Assembly (NCBI GenBank): GCA_026418455.1
Contig: JAOABH010000004.1
Coordinates: forward strand, 62,001-126,000
Length of the DNA: 64,000 nucleotides
Source of the DNA: Hydrogenothermaceae bacterium
GTDB taxonomy: Bacteria; Aquificota; Aquificia; Aquificales; Hydrogenothermaceae
Direction of reading: 5' to 3'
In this document: positions 8,601 through 16,938 of the stretch, piece after piece
Position numbering within the stretch: the first letter of the stretch is position 1
Layout of the letters: each line of letters begins with the position of its first letter
The notes under the pieces: generated by a model
Database searches by the model: none
What the model saw: the letters and a program-made list of their open reading frames with translations, nothing else
Told to the model about the DNA's origin: nothing
Made by a program: the position numbers and the translations under genes

Positions 8601-8610
8601 TGTTTATAAT
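8601..8610 (+). promoter_or_regulatory. Possible -10 element for the MFS gene
   Basis: TATAAT at 8605-8610, with TG two bases further upstream, lies 30 bases before the MFS start in the short divergent gap. No convincing -35 is found at 17 bases, so the call is tentative. Confidence 0.35.
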
Positions 8611-8620
8611 ACTAAATCAA

Positions 8621-8629
8621 ATTATAGCA
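8621..8629 (-). promoter_or_regulatory. Extended -10 promoter for herA operon
   Basis: Read on the minus strand this is TGCTATAAT, a perfect extended -10, placed about 35 bases upstream of the herA ATG. It lies in the 53-base divergent gap next to the candidate -10 for the MFS gene. Confidence 0.5.
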
Positions 8630-8639
8630 TAAGGAAGAG

Positions 8640-9752
8640 ATGAAGAGAATCAGAAAAAATTTACTGATTGTAAATTTGATAACTATGTTATTTTTTGCCT
8701 CTACAGAAATAGTAGAATCCATTTTACCATTCTTTCTCGTCACTTATCTTGGTGCTTCTATGTTGATAGTTGGTATTATAGAGGGATTTTCTGAAGGATT
8801 CTCAAATTTTCTAAAGATAGTGGGAGGCTATTTTTCCGATTTTAAGAGAAGAAAAAGGATTGTTGTCTTTGGGTTAATTTCTTTTATGTTCTCTTCCGTA
8901 TCTCTTTTCTTTGTAAAAAGATGGTCTGATCTGATACTGTCCATAGTTTTAAAAGATATATCGGAAGGAAGTTTAATACCGGCTAAAGACTATATACTTT
9001 CATCCAGTTATAAAATAAAAAAAGCGGAAATTTTTTCTCTTAATAGGATTTTTGAAAACGCCGGGGAGTTTTTGGGTGTATTTATTGTTTTCTTATACTC
9101 CATGTTTTTTATGAATTATAGTATTTATTATCTCTTCTTTGTTTCTTTGTTATTTTCAACTTTTGCTCTCCTTATTTTCCTGAATTTTAGAGAAAAAAGA
9201 TTGGTTCGATCTCCTAAAAAATCTATCTCTTGGAAAATACTTTATCCAAACTATCTTTTACTGTTTTCTATCTTTTCATTTATAAATTTTGGATACTCTT
9301 TTTATATACTAAAAGTTTATTCCCAGACAGAGAGTGTATCAGCTTCTTTGGGTTTTTACCTTGTTTTTAGTATTATCCTCATAGTAGGTACCTTTTTTTC
9401 AGCTAAACTCTTTGATAAAATTGGAGAGTCTAAATTTTTGGAGATCACATTTTTAACCTTTTTTATATCCCACATTCTCTTTATACTTTTACCGGTTGCC
9501 GGATTTTTATCTGTTGCTGTAGCTGATGCAATGTTTGAGATAGGTATATGGGGAACTTTGGGAAATAAGATAAAGTATAGGCAAGGTTTTGTGTTTGGGG
9601 CTTATCACTTTCTTATAGGAATAACATCTTTACTGTCCGGAGTGTTTTTAGGGTATATATGGGATGTTTTTGGTAGTGATGTTCCTTTCTGGATAGGTGC
9701 TGTCATATCAATCTTCGGATACTTGGTTTTAAAATATCTATTCAGAAGATAG
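8640..9752 (+). CDS. Major facilitator superfamily transporter
   Basis: A 370-residue, strongly hydrophobic protein with about ten to twelve membrane segments and the loop 2-3 signature GGYFSDFKRRKRIVVFG (near residue 62), which is typical of MFS permeases. It is shorter than the usual 400-450 residues. Substrate cannot be read from sequence. The ATG is preceded by AAGGAAGAG. It lies upstream of the PhnD-like sensory operon, separated by 43 bases, so read-through is possible. Confidence 0.8.
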   Translation: MKRIRKNLLIVNLITMLFFASTEIVESILPFFLVTYLGASMLIVGIIEGFSEGFSNFLKIVGGYFSDFKRRKRIVVFGLISFMFSSVSLFFVKRWSDLILSIVLKDISEGSLIPAKDYILSSSYKIKKAEIFSLNRIFENAGEFLGVFIVFLYSMFFMNYSIYYLFFVSLLFSTFALLIFLNFREKRLVRSPKKSISWKILYPNYLLLFSIFSFINFGYSFYILKVYSQTESVSASLGFYLVFSIILIVGTFFSAKLFDKIGESKFLEITFLTFFISHILFILLPVAGFLSVAVADAMFEIGIWGTLGNKIKYRQGFVFGAYHFLIGITSLLSGVFLGYIWDVFGSDVPFWIGAVISIFGYLVLKYLFRR

Positions 9753-9759
9753 TTACTGT

Positions 9760-9788
9760 TTGCTAACTTAACCTTTTTTGTATATATT
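9760..9788 (+). promoter_or_regulatory. Possible promoter for the sensory operon
   Basis: TTGCTA (9760-9765) and TATATT (9783-9788), spacing 17. The transcript would start close to the ATG at 9796, which lacks a Shine-Dalgarno sequence, so this operon may begin with an almost leaderless message. Alternatively it is transcribed from the MFS promoter. Confidence 0.35.
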
Positions 9789-9795
9789 TTTAAGC

Positions 9796-10605
9796 ATGAA
9801 AAAATTTTTAACACTCTTTTTGGTTTTACTGTTTAACTTTTCATATGGAAAGGATAGTTTAAAGTTTGCTGTTTTGTCCTACGGCAATCCTGTTGAAGAG
9901 TACAAAAGGTATAAAATTTTAGCTGACTATCTTTCTAAGGAAGCGGCAGTAGATATAAATATTCAGATAGTTAAAGACATAAACACTCTCTTTGATATGT
10001 TTAAGAGTAATCAAGCTCAGATGGCAGTTGGATGTTCTATAGTTTATTTTGAGTTGAAGAAAAAGTATAATGTAGAAGCTGTTGCTGTTATGAAGATAAA
10101 TGGTAAAGCCGTAGAAAACGGAGTCCTTATAACTAAATCTGACAGTGATATAGATAAAATAGAGCAGGTAAAGGGTAAAAAGATTGTTCTAGGAAGTCCA
10201 ATATGTATGAGTAACTGTGTTATGCCTCTTTATATGCTTACGTTGGCGGGTATAACTCAGGAAGATGTACATAACATTTGGAGTGCTGGAACAGATAAAG
10301 GAGCAATTATCACATTACTTTCAAGTCTTGCAGATGTTGCCGGAGTTAGAGAAGAGAGTTTAAAAGGTTTTGAAGATAGAGTTAAGGTTATGGCAAAATC
10401 TCCATCTTTTCCACGACATATCCTCATGGTTTCAAAAAACATCAATCCCAAAATATACAGAGATATAGAAAGAAGTTTATTTATATTGGATAGTCAAACT
10501 GCTGAGAAGATGGGTATAGATGGATTTGTAAAACCACAGAGCAACATGTTCGAAGTTATAAGAAAATACCAGCAGATACTGCAACTTTTCCCATTTGTAA
10601 GATGA
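9796..10605 (+). CDS. PhnD-like periplasmic binding protein (sensory)
   Basis: A 269-residue protein with a cleavable signal peptide (MKKFLTLFLVLLFNFSYG) followed by a phosphate/phosphonate-type (PhnD, PF12974-like) binding fold: it contains the KFAVLSYGNPVEEYKRYKILADYL opening segment in pieces and a central VKGKKIVLGSP. No PhnC/PhnE permease genes are nearby. Instead a histidine kinase follows with a four-base overlap, then a sigma-54 activator. This is the layout of binding-protein/kinase/regulator systems such as AioX-AioS-AioR, in which the binding protein presents a ligand to the kinase. The ligand is unknown; the sulfur-oxidation island downstream suggests an inorganic sulfur oxyanion. 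A longer TTG start at 9778 is possible. Confidence 0.75.
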   Translation: MKKFLTLFLVLLFNFSYGKDSLKFAVLSYGNPVEEYKRYKILADYLSKEAAVDINIQIVKDINTLFDMFKSNQAQMAVGCSIVYFELKKKYNVEAVAVMKINGKAVENGVLITKSDSDIDKIEQVKGKKIVLGSPICMSNCVMPLYMLTLAGITQEDVHNIWSAGTDKGAIITLLSSLADVAGVREESLKGFEDRVKVMAKSPSFPRHILMVSKNINPKIYRDIERSLFILDSQTAEKMGIDGFVKPQSNMFEVIRKYQQILQLFPFVR

Positions 10606-12155
10606 AGAAGTTAGGAAATCTATCTATTAAGATAAAAACATCTACTCTTACATCTCTTTATATTTTGATAATTTTGGTTCTCTCTATCTCTATAACTGCT
10701 TATAACTTTAATGAGAAGTTATTTCAGGAAAAAGAGAATGCTCTAAAAGAAAATGTGATAAATCTATCAGAAAGTTATAAGGAAAGTGTCATAACATCTA
10801 ATCTTGAAAAGATAGATGAACTCGTAAATTTTTTAAGAAAGATAAAATCTGTAAAGGATGTTTTTGTTATTGATGAAGAGGGTAAAGTGGTTGGAGGGAC
10901 AGATTTTAGATACTTAGGTTTAAAAAATCCGGATTTTTCAGATTTGGCAAAGAGTTTAAACCAATTTTTATTTACCTTGAAAGTTGATAACTTTACTGTC
11001 GGTAAAGTGATAGTTTTTTACAATCAAGAAATATTGGAAGAAGAGGTAATTAAGGATATAAGAAAAGTTATAACGCCATTGCTTTTTGTTGTTAGTTTTA
11101 TAATAGTGGCTTCCTTTTTGGGAACATTTTTTATATCTTCTATCCTTGTTTCTCCACTTTTAACTCTTAGAGAGAGAATATTGAATCTTCTATCAGAAGG
11201 TTTTAATCCAAAAACCCAGTATATAAATCAAAAATCAAAACCACACAGATGTATAGAAAATATAACAGAAGATTGTTGGATGTTTTCAGAGAATCCTTAT
11301 AACACTATACTTCCTATGGCTGAGAAAGCTTCAAAAGTCTGTATAAACTGTAAAATCTTTAAAGAGAACTCCGGAGATGAGATACATCAGCTCTCTTACA
11401 GTTTTATTATAATGGTCGCATCGTTAAATGACTTTATAAAGAAACTTGAAGAGGCTCACAAAGAGAGGGAAACTCTCAGTTGTATGGCTGCAATGGGTGA
11501 AATGAGTGCAAGACTTGCTCATGAGATAAAAAACGCTCTTTACTCAATATCAAACGCAGCAAGTTATATAAAACAGAATACAGATGATAAAACTATAAAA
11601 GATTTTGGTAGAGTTATAAAAGATGAAGCCAATAGACTGAACGAGATAACTATATCTTTCTTGAACTTCTCAAAACTTTTAGACCCGAAATTTGAGGATA
11701 AGGATATAAATCAGACTATTCTTGAATCTGTTGAACTTCTTAAATATGACTGTGAAGATGAGGATATTATGTTATCTCTGGTGTTGGATAGTAATTTAAA
11801 ATCTGTTAAACATGACCCTAATCTCATAAAGCAGGTTATTTTTAACCTTGTTATAAACTCAATAGATGCTATAAAGGAAAAGGGGACAAATCAGATAGAT
11901 AAGATAACTATAAAAACCTATAAAATAAAAAAAGATAATGATTATGTGAGATTAGAAGTTGAAGATAACGGTATAGGGATAAAGAGAGAGAATTTAGAGA
12001 GTATATTTAAGCCATTTTTTACAACTAAACAGAGGGGAACAGGTCTTGGACTTTCTATAGTTTACAAAATAATCCACGCTCATGGGGGAAATATAACAGT
12101 TGAAAGTGAGTATGGTCAATATACCAAATTTATTATAGAAATTCCGGTGAGGTGA
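10602..12155 (+). CDS. Sensor histidine kinase with cysteine-rich cytoplasmic insert
   Basis: A 517-residue membrane kinase. Two transmembrane helices (about residues 15-35 and 158-184) flank a periplasmic sensor domain of about 120 residues. The dimerisation domain has phospho-acceptor H307 in LAHEIKN, followed by an ATPase domain with VINSIDAI, DNGIGI and GTGLGLSI motifs. Between TM2 and the H-box lies an insert with C217, C225, C247 and C250 (CW and C-x2-C), resembling the CW/CxxC inserts of some redox- or metal-sensing signal proteins. It is translationally coupled to the PhnD-like gene and to the response regulator. Signals may thus enter both from the periplasm and through thiol chemistry in the cytoplasm (inference). 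Confidence 0.88.
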   Translation: MKKLGNLSIKIKTSTLTSLYILIILVLSISITAYNFNEKLFQEKENALKENVINLSESYKESVITSNLEKIDELVNFLRKIKSVKDVFVIDEEGKVVGGTDFRYLGLKNPDFSDLAKSLNQFLFTLKVDNFTVGKVIVFYNQEILEEEVIKDIRKVITPLLFVVSFIIVASFLGTFFISSILVSPLLTLRERILNLLSEGFNPKTQYINQKSKPHRCIENITEDCWMFSENPYNTILPMAEKASKVCINCKIFKENSGDEIHQLSYSFIIMVASLNDFIKKLEEAHKERETLSCMAAMGEMSARLAHEIKNALYSISNAASYIKQNTDDKTIKDFGRVIKDEANRLNEITISFLNFSKLLDPKFEDKDINQTILESVELLKYDCEDEDIMLSLVLDSNLKSVKHDPNLIKQVIFNLVINSIDAIKEKGTNQIDKITIKTYKIKKDNDYVRLEVEDNGIGIKRENLESIFKPFFTTKQRGTGLGLSIVYKIIHAHGGNITVESEYGQYTKFIIEIPVR

Positions 12156-12160
12156 TAAAT

Positions 12161-13492
12161 ATGAGAATACTGTTAATTGATGATGAGGAGAGCATTTTAA
12201 AGATTATCAAAACTGTCCTTGAGAAAGAAGGTTTTGAAGTTGATACAGCTTCTTCAAAAAGGGAAGCTATTTTAAAAATAAAAACTCAAAATTATGGACT
12301 TATACTAAGTGATTACAGACTTGAAGATGGAACAGGTTCAGAGATATTAAAGGAGTTTAGAAAGATAGATAAGACAACGCCGTATATAATAATTACGGCT
12401 TACGGGTCAATAAATGGAGCAGTTGAGGCAATAAAAGAGGGGGCAAACCACTATATACCAAAGCCTATAGATACAGATAACCTTATAAAGATTATCCAGT
12501 TTTTTATTGATAAAACAAACAACGTAATAGAAGTTGAGGAGTTTGAAGGGATAGTTGGAAAAAGTAAAAAGATGCAGGAGATATTTAACGAGATAACCAT
12601 AGTAAGTAAAAGTGAGTCTTCTATTCTCATAGAGGGGGAAAGTGGAACAGGAAAAGAGCTTGTAGCAAAGGCTATACATAAGCTTTCAAGGAGGAGAGAT
12701 GATCCATTTATCGCTGTAAACTGCTCTGCTATACCTTCTGATCTATTTGAAAACGAATTCTTTGGACATGAGAAAGGATCCTATACAGGAGCAAACCAGA
12801 GAGAGATAGGTAAAATAGAGCTTGCCGGAGAAGGCACTCTCTTTCTTGATGAGATAGGAGAAATGCCTCTCTATATGCAGGCAAAACTTCTCAGAGTTCT
12901 TCAAGAAAGAGAATTTTACAGAATAGGAGGGAAAAGTCCTATACCTATGAGATGTAGAGTTATATCTGCAACAAATAGGAATCTTGAAAAGATGGTTGAA
13001 AATAAGGAGTTTAGAGAAGACCTGTTTTACAGGATAAATGTTATCCATATAAAACTTCCTCCTTTGAGAGAGAGAAAGGAAGACATACCGCTTCTTGCTA
13101 AAAAATTTTTGGAAAAGTTTAGTATTCTCAATGATAAAAACATCATTGGAATAGATGATGATGCTATGGATATACTTATGAACTATAACTGGCCAGGGAA
13201 TGTAAGGCAGCTTGAAAATGTTATAGAGAGAGCTGTTGTTTTATGCCAATCTGAGTTTATAAAGCCGGAACATCTACCAAAGAGATTAAGAGAGCAGCAA
13301 AATGATGAAAACTTTAAACCTTTTAATCTGGATGTGAAATCAAAAGAAAAGTTAAATCTATTTGAGATAGAAAAAAATATAATACTTAAAATTCTTCAAG
13401 AGGAAAATTTTAATCAAACAAGGACAGCGGAGAGATTGGGAATAAGTAGAAAACAGCTTAGAACCAAGATGAAAAACTATGGTTTATTATGA
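12161..13492 (+). CDS. NtrC-family sigma-54-dependent response regulator
   Basis: A 443-residue regulator with three domains: receiver (phospho-acceptor D51 in LILSDYRL), AAA+ domain (Walker A GESGTGKE, Walker B TLFLDEIGEM, arginine fingers in REDLFYRINV) and a Fis-type helix-turn-helix (TRTAERLGISRKQLRTKM) at the end. The sigma-54 contact loop reads GSYTGA (206-211) instead of GAFTGA. A GTG at 12152 overlaps the kinase stop; the ATG at 12161 has GAGGTGA at proper spacing and is preferred. Two clear sigma-54 promoters in this window (18998 and 39469), both before sulfur genes, are its natural candidate targets (inference). Confidence 0.93.
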   Translation: MRILLIDDEESILKIIKTVLEKEGFEVDTASSKREAILKIKTQNYGLILSDYRLEDGTGSEILKEFRKIDKTTPYIIITAYGSINGAVEAIKEGANHYIPKPIDTDNLIKIIQFFIDKTNNVIEVEEFEGIVGKSKKMQEIFNEITIVSKSESSILIEGESGTGKELVAKAIHKLSRRRDDPFIAVNCSAIPSDLFENEFFGHEKGSYTGANQREIGKIELAGEGTLFLDEIGEMPLYMQAKLLRVLQEREFYRIGGKSPIPMRCRVISATNRNLEKMVENKEFREDLFYRINVIHIKLPPLRERKEDIPLLAKKFLEKFSILNDKNIIGIDDDAMDILMNYNWPGNVRQLENVIERAVVLCQSEFIKPEHLPKRLREQQNDENFKPFNLDVKSKEKLNLFEIEKNIILKILQEENFNQTRTAERLGISRKQLRTKMKNYGLL

Positions 13493-13548
13493 TATGATGT
13501 ATTAAATATATATAAGTATATGATTGATATTAGAAACACAATATATAT

Positions 13549-13577
13549 TTGACAACAGAAAAAATTTTTTTTATACT
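13549..13577 (+). promoter_or_regulatory. Strong sigma-70-type promoter for the first porin
   Basis: Consensus TTGACA (13549-13554), 17-base spacer made largely of A and T runs, TATACT (13572-13577). The start would fall near 13584, leaving a leader of about 55 bases that contains the hairpin at 13596. Confidence 0.85.
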
Positions 13578-13595
13578 CTTTAACGAATTTTAATA

Positions 13596-13615
13596 AACCC
13601 GAAGGCGCCCGGGTT
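13596..13615 (+). other. Hairpin in the porin 5' leader
   Basis: AACCCG and CGGGTT enclose an 8-base GC-rich loop. No U run follows and AAAGGAGG comes 10 bases later, so it is not a terminator. A stem close to the 5' end resembles stabilising leaders of abundant outer-membrane-protein messages (inference). Confidence 0.55.
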
Positions 13616-13639
13616 AAAAATTTAAAGGAGGTTGATGGT

Positions 13640-14992
13640 ATGAAGAAGTCATTAGCGGCAGCAGGTTTGTTTGCGGTTGTTGGTTTTGGTGCTGTTGATC
13701 AGGTCAAAGCCGAGATAGCTACATTCATCGGTGAGGTAAAACCAGAGTTAGAGATAAGACCAAGATTTGACTGGACAAGTAAAAATGCAACACCTGGAGC
13801 CACAGAAGATGCTACAGCTCTTACAACAAGAATCAGATTGGGAGCTCATATTGATAAGATATTCCAAGTTAATGGTTTAAAGGGTTATATTGAGTTAAAC
13901 GATGCTTCTGATTTCATAGATAATAAAAGAACATATGGAAATAGTTGTCCTGGATCTGTTGAGTGTAAGTATCCTTTTATAGCAGACCCATCAGTAACAA
14001 GATTAACTGAAGCAAAAATATCTTACACATGGGGGAAAACAACTTTCTTATTTGGTAGAACAAGAGTTAACCTTGACGACCAAAGATTTATATCTGATGC
14101 TAACTGGAGACAAACTCCACAGACATTTGGAGTTGTTGGTATCCACACTAAGGAGATACCAAACTTGGATCTACTAATAGCTATGGTTTATGAGAGAAAA
14201 TGGTGGGCTCAAGATGGGCTTATTGCTCCAAATGCTACTGGTGTGAATTTCACTGGAACATCCAGTTTAAATTGGTCTCTTGATAAAGCTCCTTGGGTGA
14301 TACATGGAACTTACACTGTGGCACCTATGCTTAAACTTACAGGCTATGCATATCTTATAACTGATGCAAGTAGTACTTACGGTATAAATGCCAGAGGAAA
14401 TATAAAAGTTTCTGATGCTTTCTCTTTCAACTACTTAGCTGAGTACGCAACCCAAACTGATCCCCATCAAAATAAATACCTGACTACAAAGCCAAAAGTT
14501 GATGGAGACTTTTGGAGGATTTATGTGGGAGCATCTTCTGGTGGATTATCCGGAAGAGTGGGATACTACGAATTTAGTGAATACAAAACATCCGGTGGTG
14601 TAATAAAGAGAGGATTTTCTACTCCTCTGACTACTTACCACGGATTTGAAGGATGGGCAGACGTTCTCGCAGCCGGAACAGCTAACGGATTCTATTACGG
14701 TTTACAAGCGTGGCATGTTACTTTAAGCTACAATCATAAAGATTATGGAAACTTTGATTTTATCTATTACGACTTTTCAGCTAAAAAGTCTCAACCAGGT
14801 GTGGGAGACAAATACGGTAATGAGATAGACCTACAGTATACAAAATCACTAACAAAGAGATTGTCTTTCCTTGCTAAAGCTGCATTCTACAATGCAGATA
14901 AGAGTATATCTTTAAATACAGCAACTGGTGGGCTAGCTTCTCCAGTAAAAGATGTAACAAAATACTGGTTACAACTTACTTACAGATATTAA
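13640..14992 (+). CDS. Outer-membrane beta-barrel porin
   Basis: A 450-residue exported protein with a signal peptide ending near residue 24. The body is an alternating aromatic/polar beta pattern: EIRPRFDW near the start of the barrel, repeated strands with glycine turns, and a terminal LQLTYRY with a C-terminal aromatic residue as required for barrel assembly. The family cannot be fixed by eye; alginate/OprD- or putative-porin-type barrels are possible. It has its own strong promoter, leader hairpin and tandem terminators, and sits at the edge of the sulfur island. It may admit sulfur compounds or other anions. Confidence 0.8.
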   Translation: MKKSLAAAGLFAVVGFGAVDQVKAEIATFIGEVKPELEIRPRFDWTSKNATPGATEDATALTTRIRLGAHIDKIFQVNGLKGYIELNDASDFIDNKRTYGNSCPGSVECKYPFIADPSVTRLTEAKISYTWGKTTFLFGRTRVNLDDQRFISDANWRQTPQTFGVVGIHTKEIPNLDLLIAMVYERKWWAQDGLIAPNATGVNFTGTSSLNWSLDKAPWVIHGTYTVAPMLKLTGYAYLITDASSTYGINARGNIKVSDAFSFNYLAEYATQTDPHQNKYLTTKPKVDGDFWRIYVGASSGGLSGRVGYYEFSEYKTSGGVIKRGFSTPLTTYHGFEGWADVLAAGTANGFYYGLQAWHVTLSYNHKDYGNFDFIYYDFSAKKSQPGVGDKYGNEIDLQYTKSLTKRLSFLAKAAFYNADKSISLNTATGGLASPVKDVTKYWLQLTYRY

Positions 14993-15005
14993 TGGTCTTA
15001 ATTTC

Positions 15006-15031
15006 CCCGGTCTTTTTGGCCGGGTTTCTTT
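15006..15031 (+). terminator. Porin terminator 1
   Basis: CCCGG/CCGGG stem with a 9-base T-rich loop, followed by TTTCTTT. It is the first of two consecutive Rho-independent terminators after the porin gene. Confidence 0.75.
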
Positions 15032-15050
15032 GTAGTAAAACCTCTTTTTT

Positions 15051-15080
15051 ACCTGCCTTATATGGCAGGTTTTTTATTTT
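15051..15080 (+). terminator. Porin terminator 2
   Basis: ACCTGCC/GGCAGGT stem with a TTATAT loop and a long T-rich tail. Twin terminators fit a highly expressed gene and isolate fccA from the porin promoter. Confidence 0.85.
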
Positions 15081-15143
15081 TATATCGGTTTTTATATTTT
15101 AGTTTTATTCATATATTTTTATATTTATCTAAATAATATGTAT

Positions 15144-15172
15144 TTGACAAAGAAAAAAATTAGTATCAAAAT
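15144..15172 (+). promoter_or_regulatory. Promoter for fccAB
   Basis: TTGACA (15144-15149), 17 bases, CAAAAT (15167-15172). The -10 matches four of six consensus bases. The spacer begins AAGAAAAAAATT, close to that of the porin promoter, so the two may be expressed alike. Confidence 0.6.
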
Positions 15173-15207
15173 AGTTTTTACAAAATAAATCCATAGGAGG
15201 TATAATC

Positions 15208-15519
15208 ATGAAAAAGCTACTAACCTTAGGGTTAGCAGTTGGGATGGTAGGCATATTTACATTCCCTGCTAACGCAGAAGTCTCTCCAAAAGCAGCAGAG
15301 GTAATGGCAACTACCTGTTTTGGTTGTCATGGTTCTGAAGGTAAAACGGCTAATAAAAACGGCTACTCTATAGCTGGAAAACCAGCAAAAGTTATAGAGA
15401 TGGATCTAAAAGCTTACAAAGAAGATAAGAAAAAAGGCACAATTATGAACAGAATAGCAAAAGGCTATTCTGATGAAGAGATCGCTGAAATAGCTAAGTA
15501 TATTTCTTCTTTAAAATAA
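15208..15519 (+). CDS. fccA: Cytochrome c, FccA-like subunit of flavocytochrome c
   Basis: A 103-residue monohaem class I cytochrome: signal peptide ending ANA near residue 23, haem motif TCFGCHG near 37-42 and a methionine ligand probably within GTIMNRIAKGYSDEEI. The last third has the Y-I-S-S-L-K ending of cytochromes c4/c5. It is directly followed (19 bases) by a flavoprotein of the FccB family, which makes it the likely electron acceptor subunit of periplasmic sulfide dehydrogenase. AGGAGGT precedes the ATG. Confidence 0.85.
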   Translation: MKKLLTLGLAVGMVGIFTFPANAEVSPKAAEVMATTCFGCHGSEGKTANKNGYSIAGKPAKVIEMDLKAYKEDKKKGTIMNRIAKGYSDEEIAEIAKYISSLK

Positions 15520-15538
15520 AAGGTAGGAGGTTGGTAAT

Positions 15539-16852
15539 ATGAGAATTTCTAGAAGGGATCTACTTAAACTAACAGGGTTAGCAGGGGCAGGGTCTCTAAT
15601 TGGATTAGATAAAGCCATGGCAATGTCCTCTATGCCATCCGAAAGTCAGGTTAAAGGAAAAGCTCATGTTGTAGTAGTTGGTGGCGGATTTGGTGGTGCT
15701 ACTGTTGCAAAGTATATAAGAAGGGCTGACAAAGATATAGCTGTTACTTTAATAGAACCAAATGAAAAGTTTGTTACATGTCCATTTAGTAACACTGTTA
15801 TAGGTGGATTTAAAAAGTTAGAGGAGATTACATTTGATTACTCTATCTTAAAAGGTAAGTATGGTGTAAATGTTATCCACAAATATGTCGCAGAGATAGA
15901 CACAGCAGCTAAGAAAGTTAAACTAGATGATGGAAAAGTTGTTTCTTATGATAAGTTAGTTCTATCACCTGGTATAAGCTTTAATTTTGGTGCTGTAGAA
16001 GGTGCAAGCCCAGATATGGTAAACGATATTCCTCATGCTTGGAAAGCCGGAGAGCAGACTGTTATACTCAGAAAACAGCTTGAAGCTATGCCTGATGGTG
16101 GCGTGGTTGTTATGGTAGCTCCACCAAACCCATTCAGATGTCCTCCTGGTCCTTATGAGAGAGCTTCTTTGATAGCTTGGTATTTAAAGAATAACAAACC
16201 TAAATCAAAGATAATAATATTAGATGCAAAAAATGAGTTTGCTAAACAAAAGCTGTTTATGGAAGGATGGAATAAGCTTTATCCTGGAATGATTGAATGG
16301 GTTCAGGCTGATTTAGGTGGAAAGGTTGTAAAAATAGATCCTAAGACCAAAACAGTGGAAACATCTTCCGGTGAAAAGATTAAGGCTAATGTTTTAAACT
16401 TCATACCTCATCAAAAAGCAGCTGATCTTGTGTTGAAGTCTGGTCTTGCAGATGATAAAGGATGGGCTCCTGTTGTCGCTAAAACCTTTGAATCTACAAA
16501 GGCAAAGGATGTCTATGTAATAGGTGACTCTTGTATAGCAGGACCACTTCCTAAGTCTGGATATTCTGCAAACTCTGAAGCAAAAGTTGCAGCTAACGCA
16601 ATTGTAGCTTCTATAAATGGTCAAAAGATAGACGATATAACTATGGTTAACACATGTTACAGTTTAGTATCTCCAGAGTATGGTATATCTGTTGCCCATG
16701 TGGTAAGGGTAAGTGATAAAGGCTTTGATGCTGTTAAAGGTTCAGGAGGAGTCAGTCCTGCAGGAGAAGATGAAGGAATTAGAGTTAAAGAAGCAGTGTA
16801 CGCTCAAGTCTGGTATGACAATATAGTTGCAGACACTTGGGGAAAGGGATAG
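15539..16852 (+). CDS. fccB: Flavocytochrome c sulfide dehydrogenase, flavin subunit (FccB)
   Basis: A 437-residue FAD protein that oxidises sulfide to sulfane sulfur in the periplasm. It has a Tat signal (SRRDLLKL, residues 3-10), an FAD-binding VVVGGGFGG near residue 46 and a second dinucleotide-fold region. The redox-active disulfide cysteines of FCC/SQR enzymes are visible in FRCPPGPYERAS (about residue 200) and VNTCYSLVSPEYG (about 370). The YVIGDSC segment near the C-terminal FAD site is also typical. It forms a pair with fccA and ends before a strong terminator at 16891. Confidence 0.9.
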   Translation: MRISRRDLLKLTGLAGAGSLIGLDKAMAMSSMPSESQVKGKAHVVVVGGGFGGATVAKYIRRADKDIAVTLIEPNEKFVTCPFSNTVIGGFKKLEEITFDYSILKGKYGVNVIHKYVAEIDTAAKKVKLDDGKVVSYDKLVLSPGISFNFGAVEGASPDMVNDIPHAWKAGEQTVILRKQLEAMPDGGVVVMVAPPNPFRCPPGPYERASLIAWYLKNNKPKSKIIILDAKNEFAKQKLFMEGWNKLYPGMIEWVQADLGGKVVKIDPKTKTVETSSGEKIKANVLNFIPHQKAADLVLKSGLADDKGWAPVVAKTFESTKAKDVYVIGDSCIAGPLPKSGYSANSEAKVAANAIVASINGQKIDDITMVNTCYSLVSPEYGISVAHVVRVSDKGFDAVKGSGGVSPAGEDEGIRVKEAVYAQVWYDNIVADTWGKG

Positions 16853-16890
16853 TATATACTTACTAACGTAGACACATTTGTGATAAAATT

Positions 16891-16920
16891 AAAGGGGGAT
16901 GTAATTCCCCCTTTTTTATT
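16891..16920 (+). terminator. Terminator after fccAB
   Basis: AAAGGGGGA/TCCCCCTTT stem (16891-16914), 6-base loop, and a TTTTATTTTT tail. It lies only about 20 bases upstream of the Rieske gene start, so the Rieske/fccB2 pair either reads through it or depends on a promoter I cannot identify. Confidence 0.88.
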
Positions 16921-16938
16921 TTTATAGGAGGTGAAGTG

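Noticed and set aside
9796-10605. Phosphonate ABC transporter binding protein
   Set aside because: No permease or ATPase genes are nearby; the coupled genes are a kinase and a sigma-54 activator, so a sensory role is more likely.
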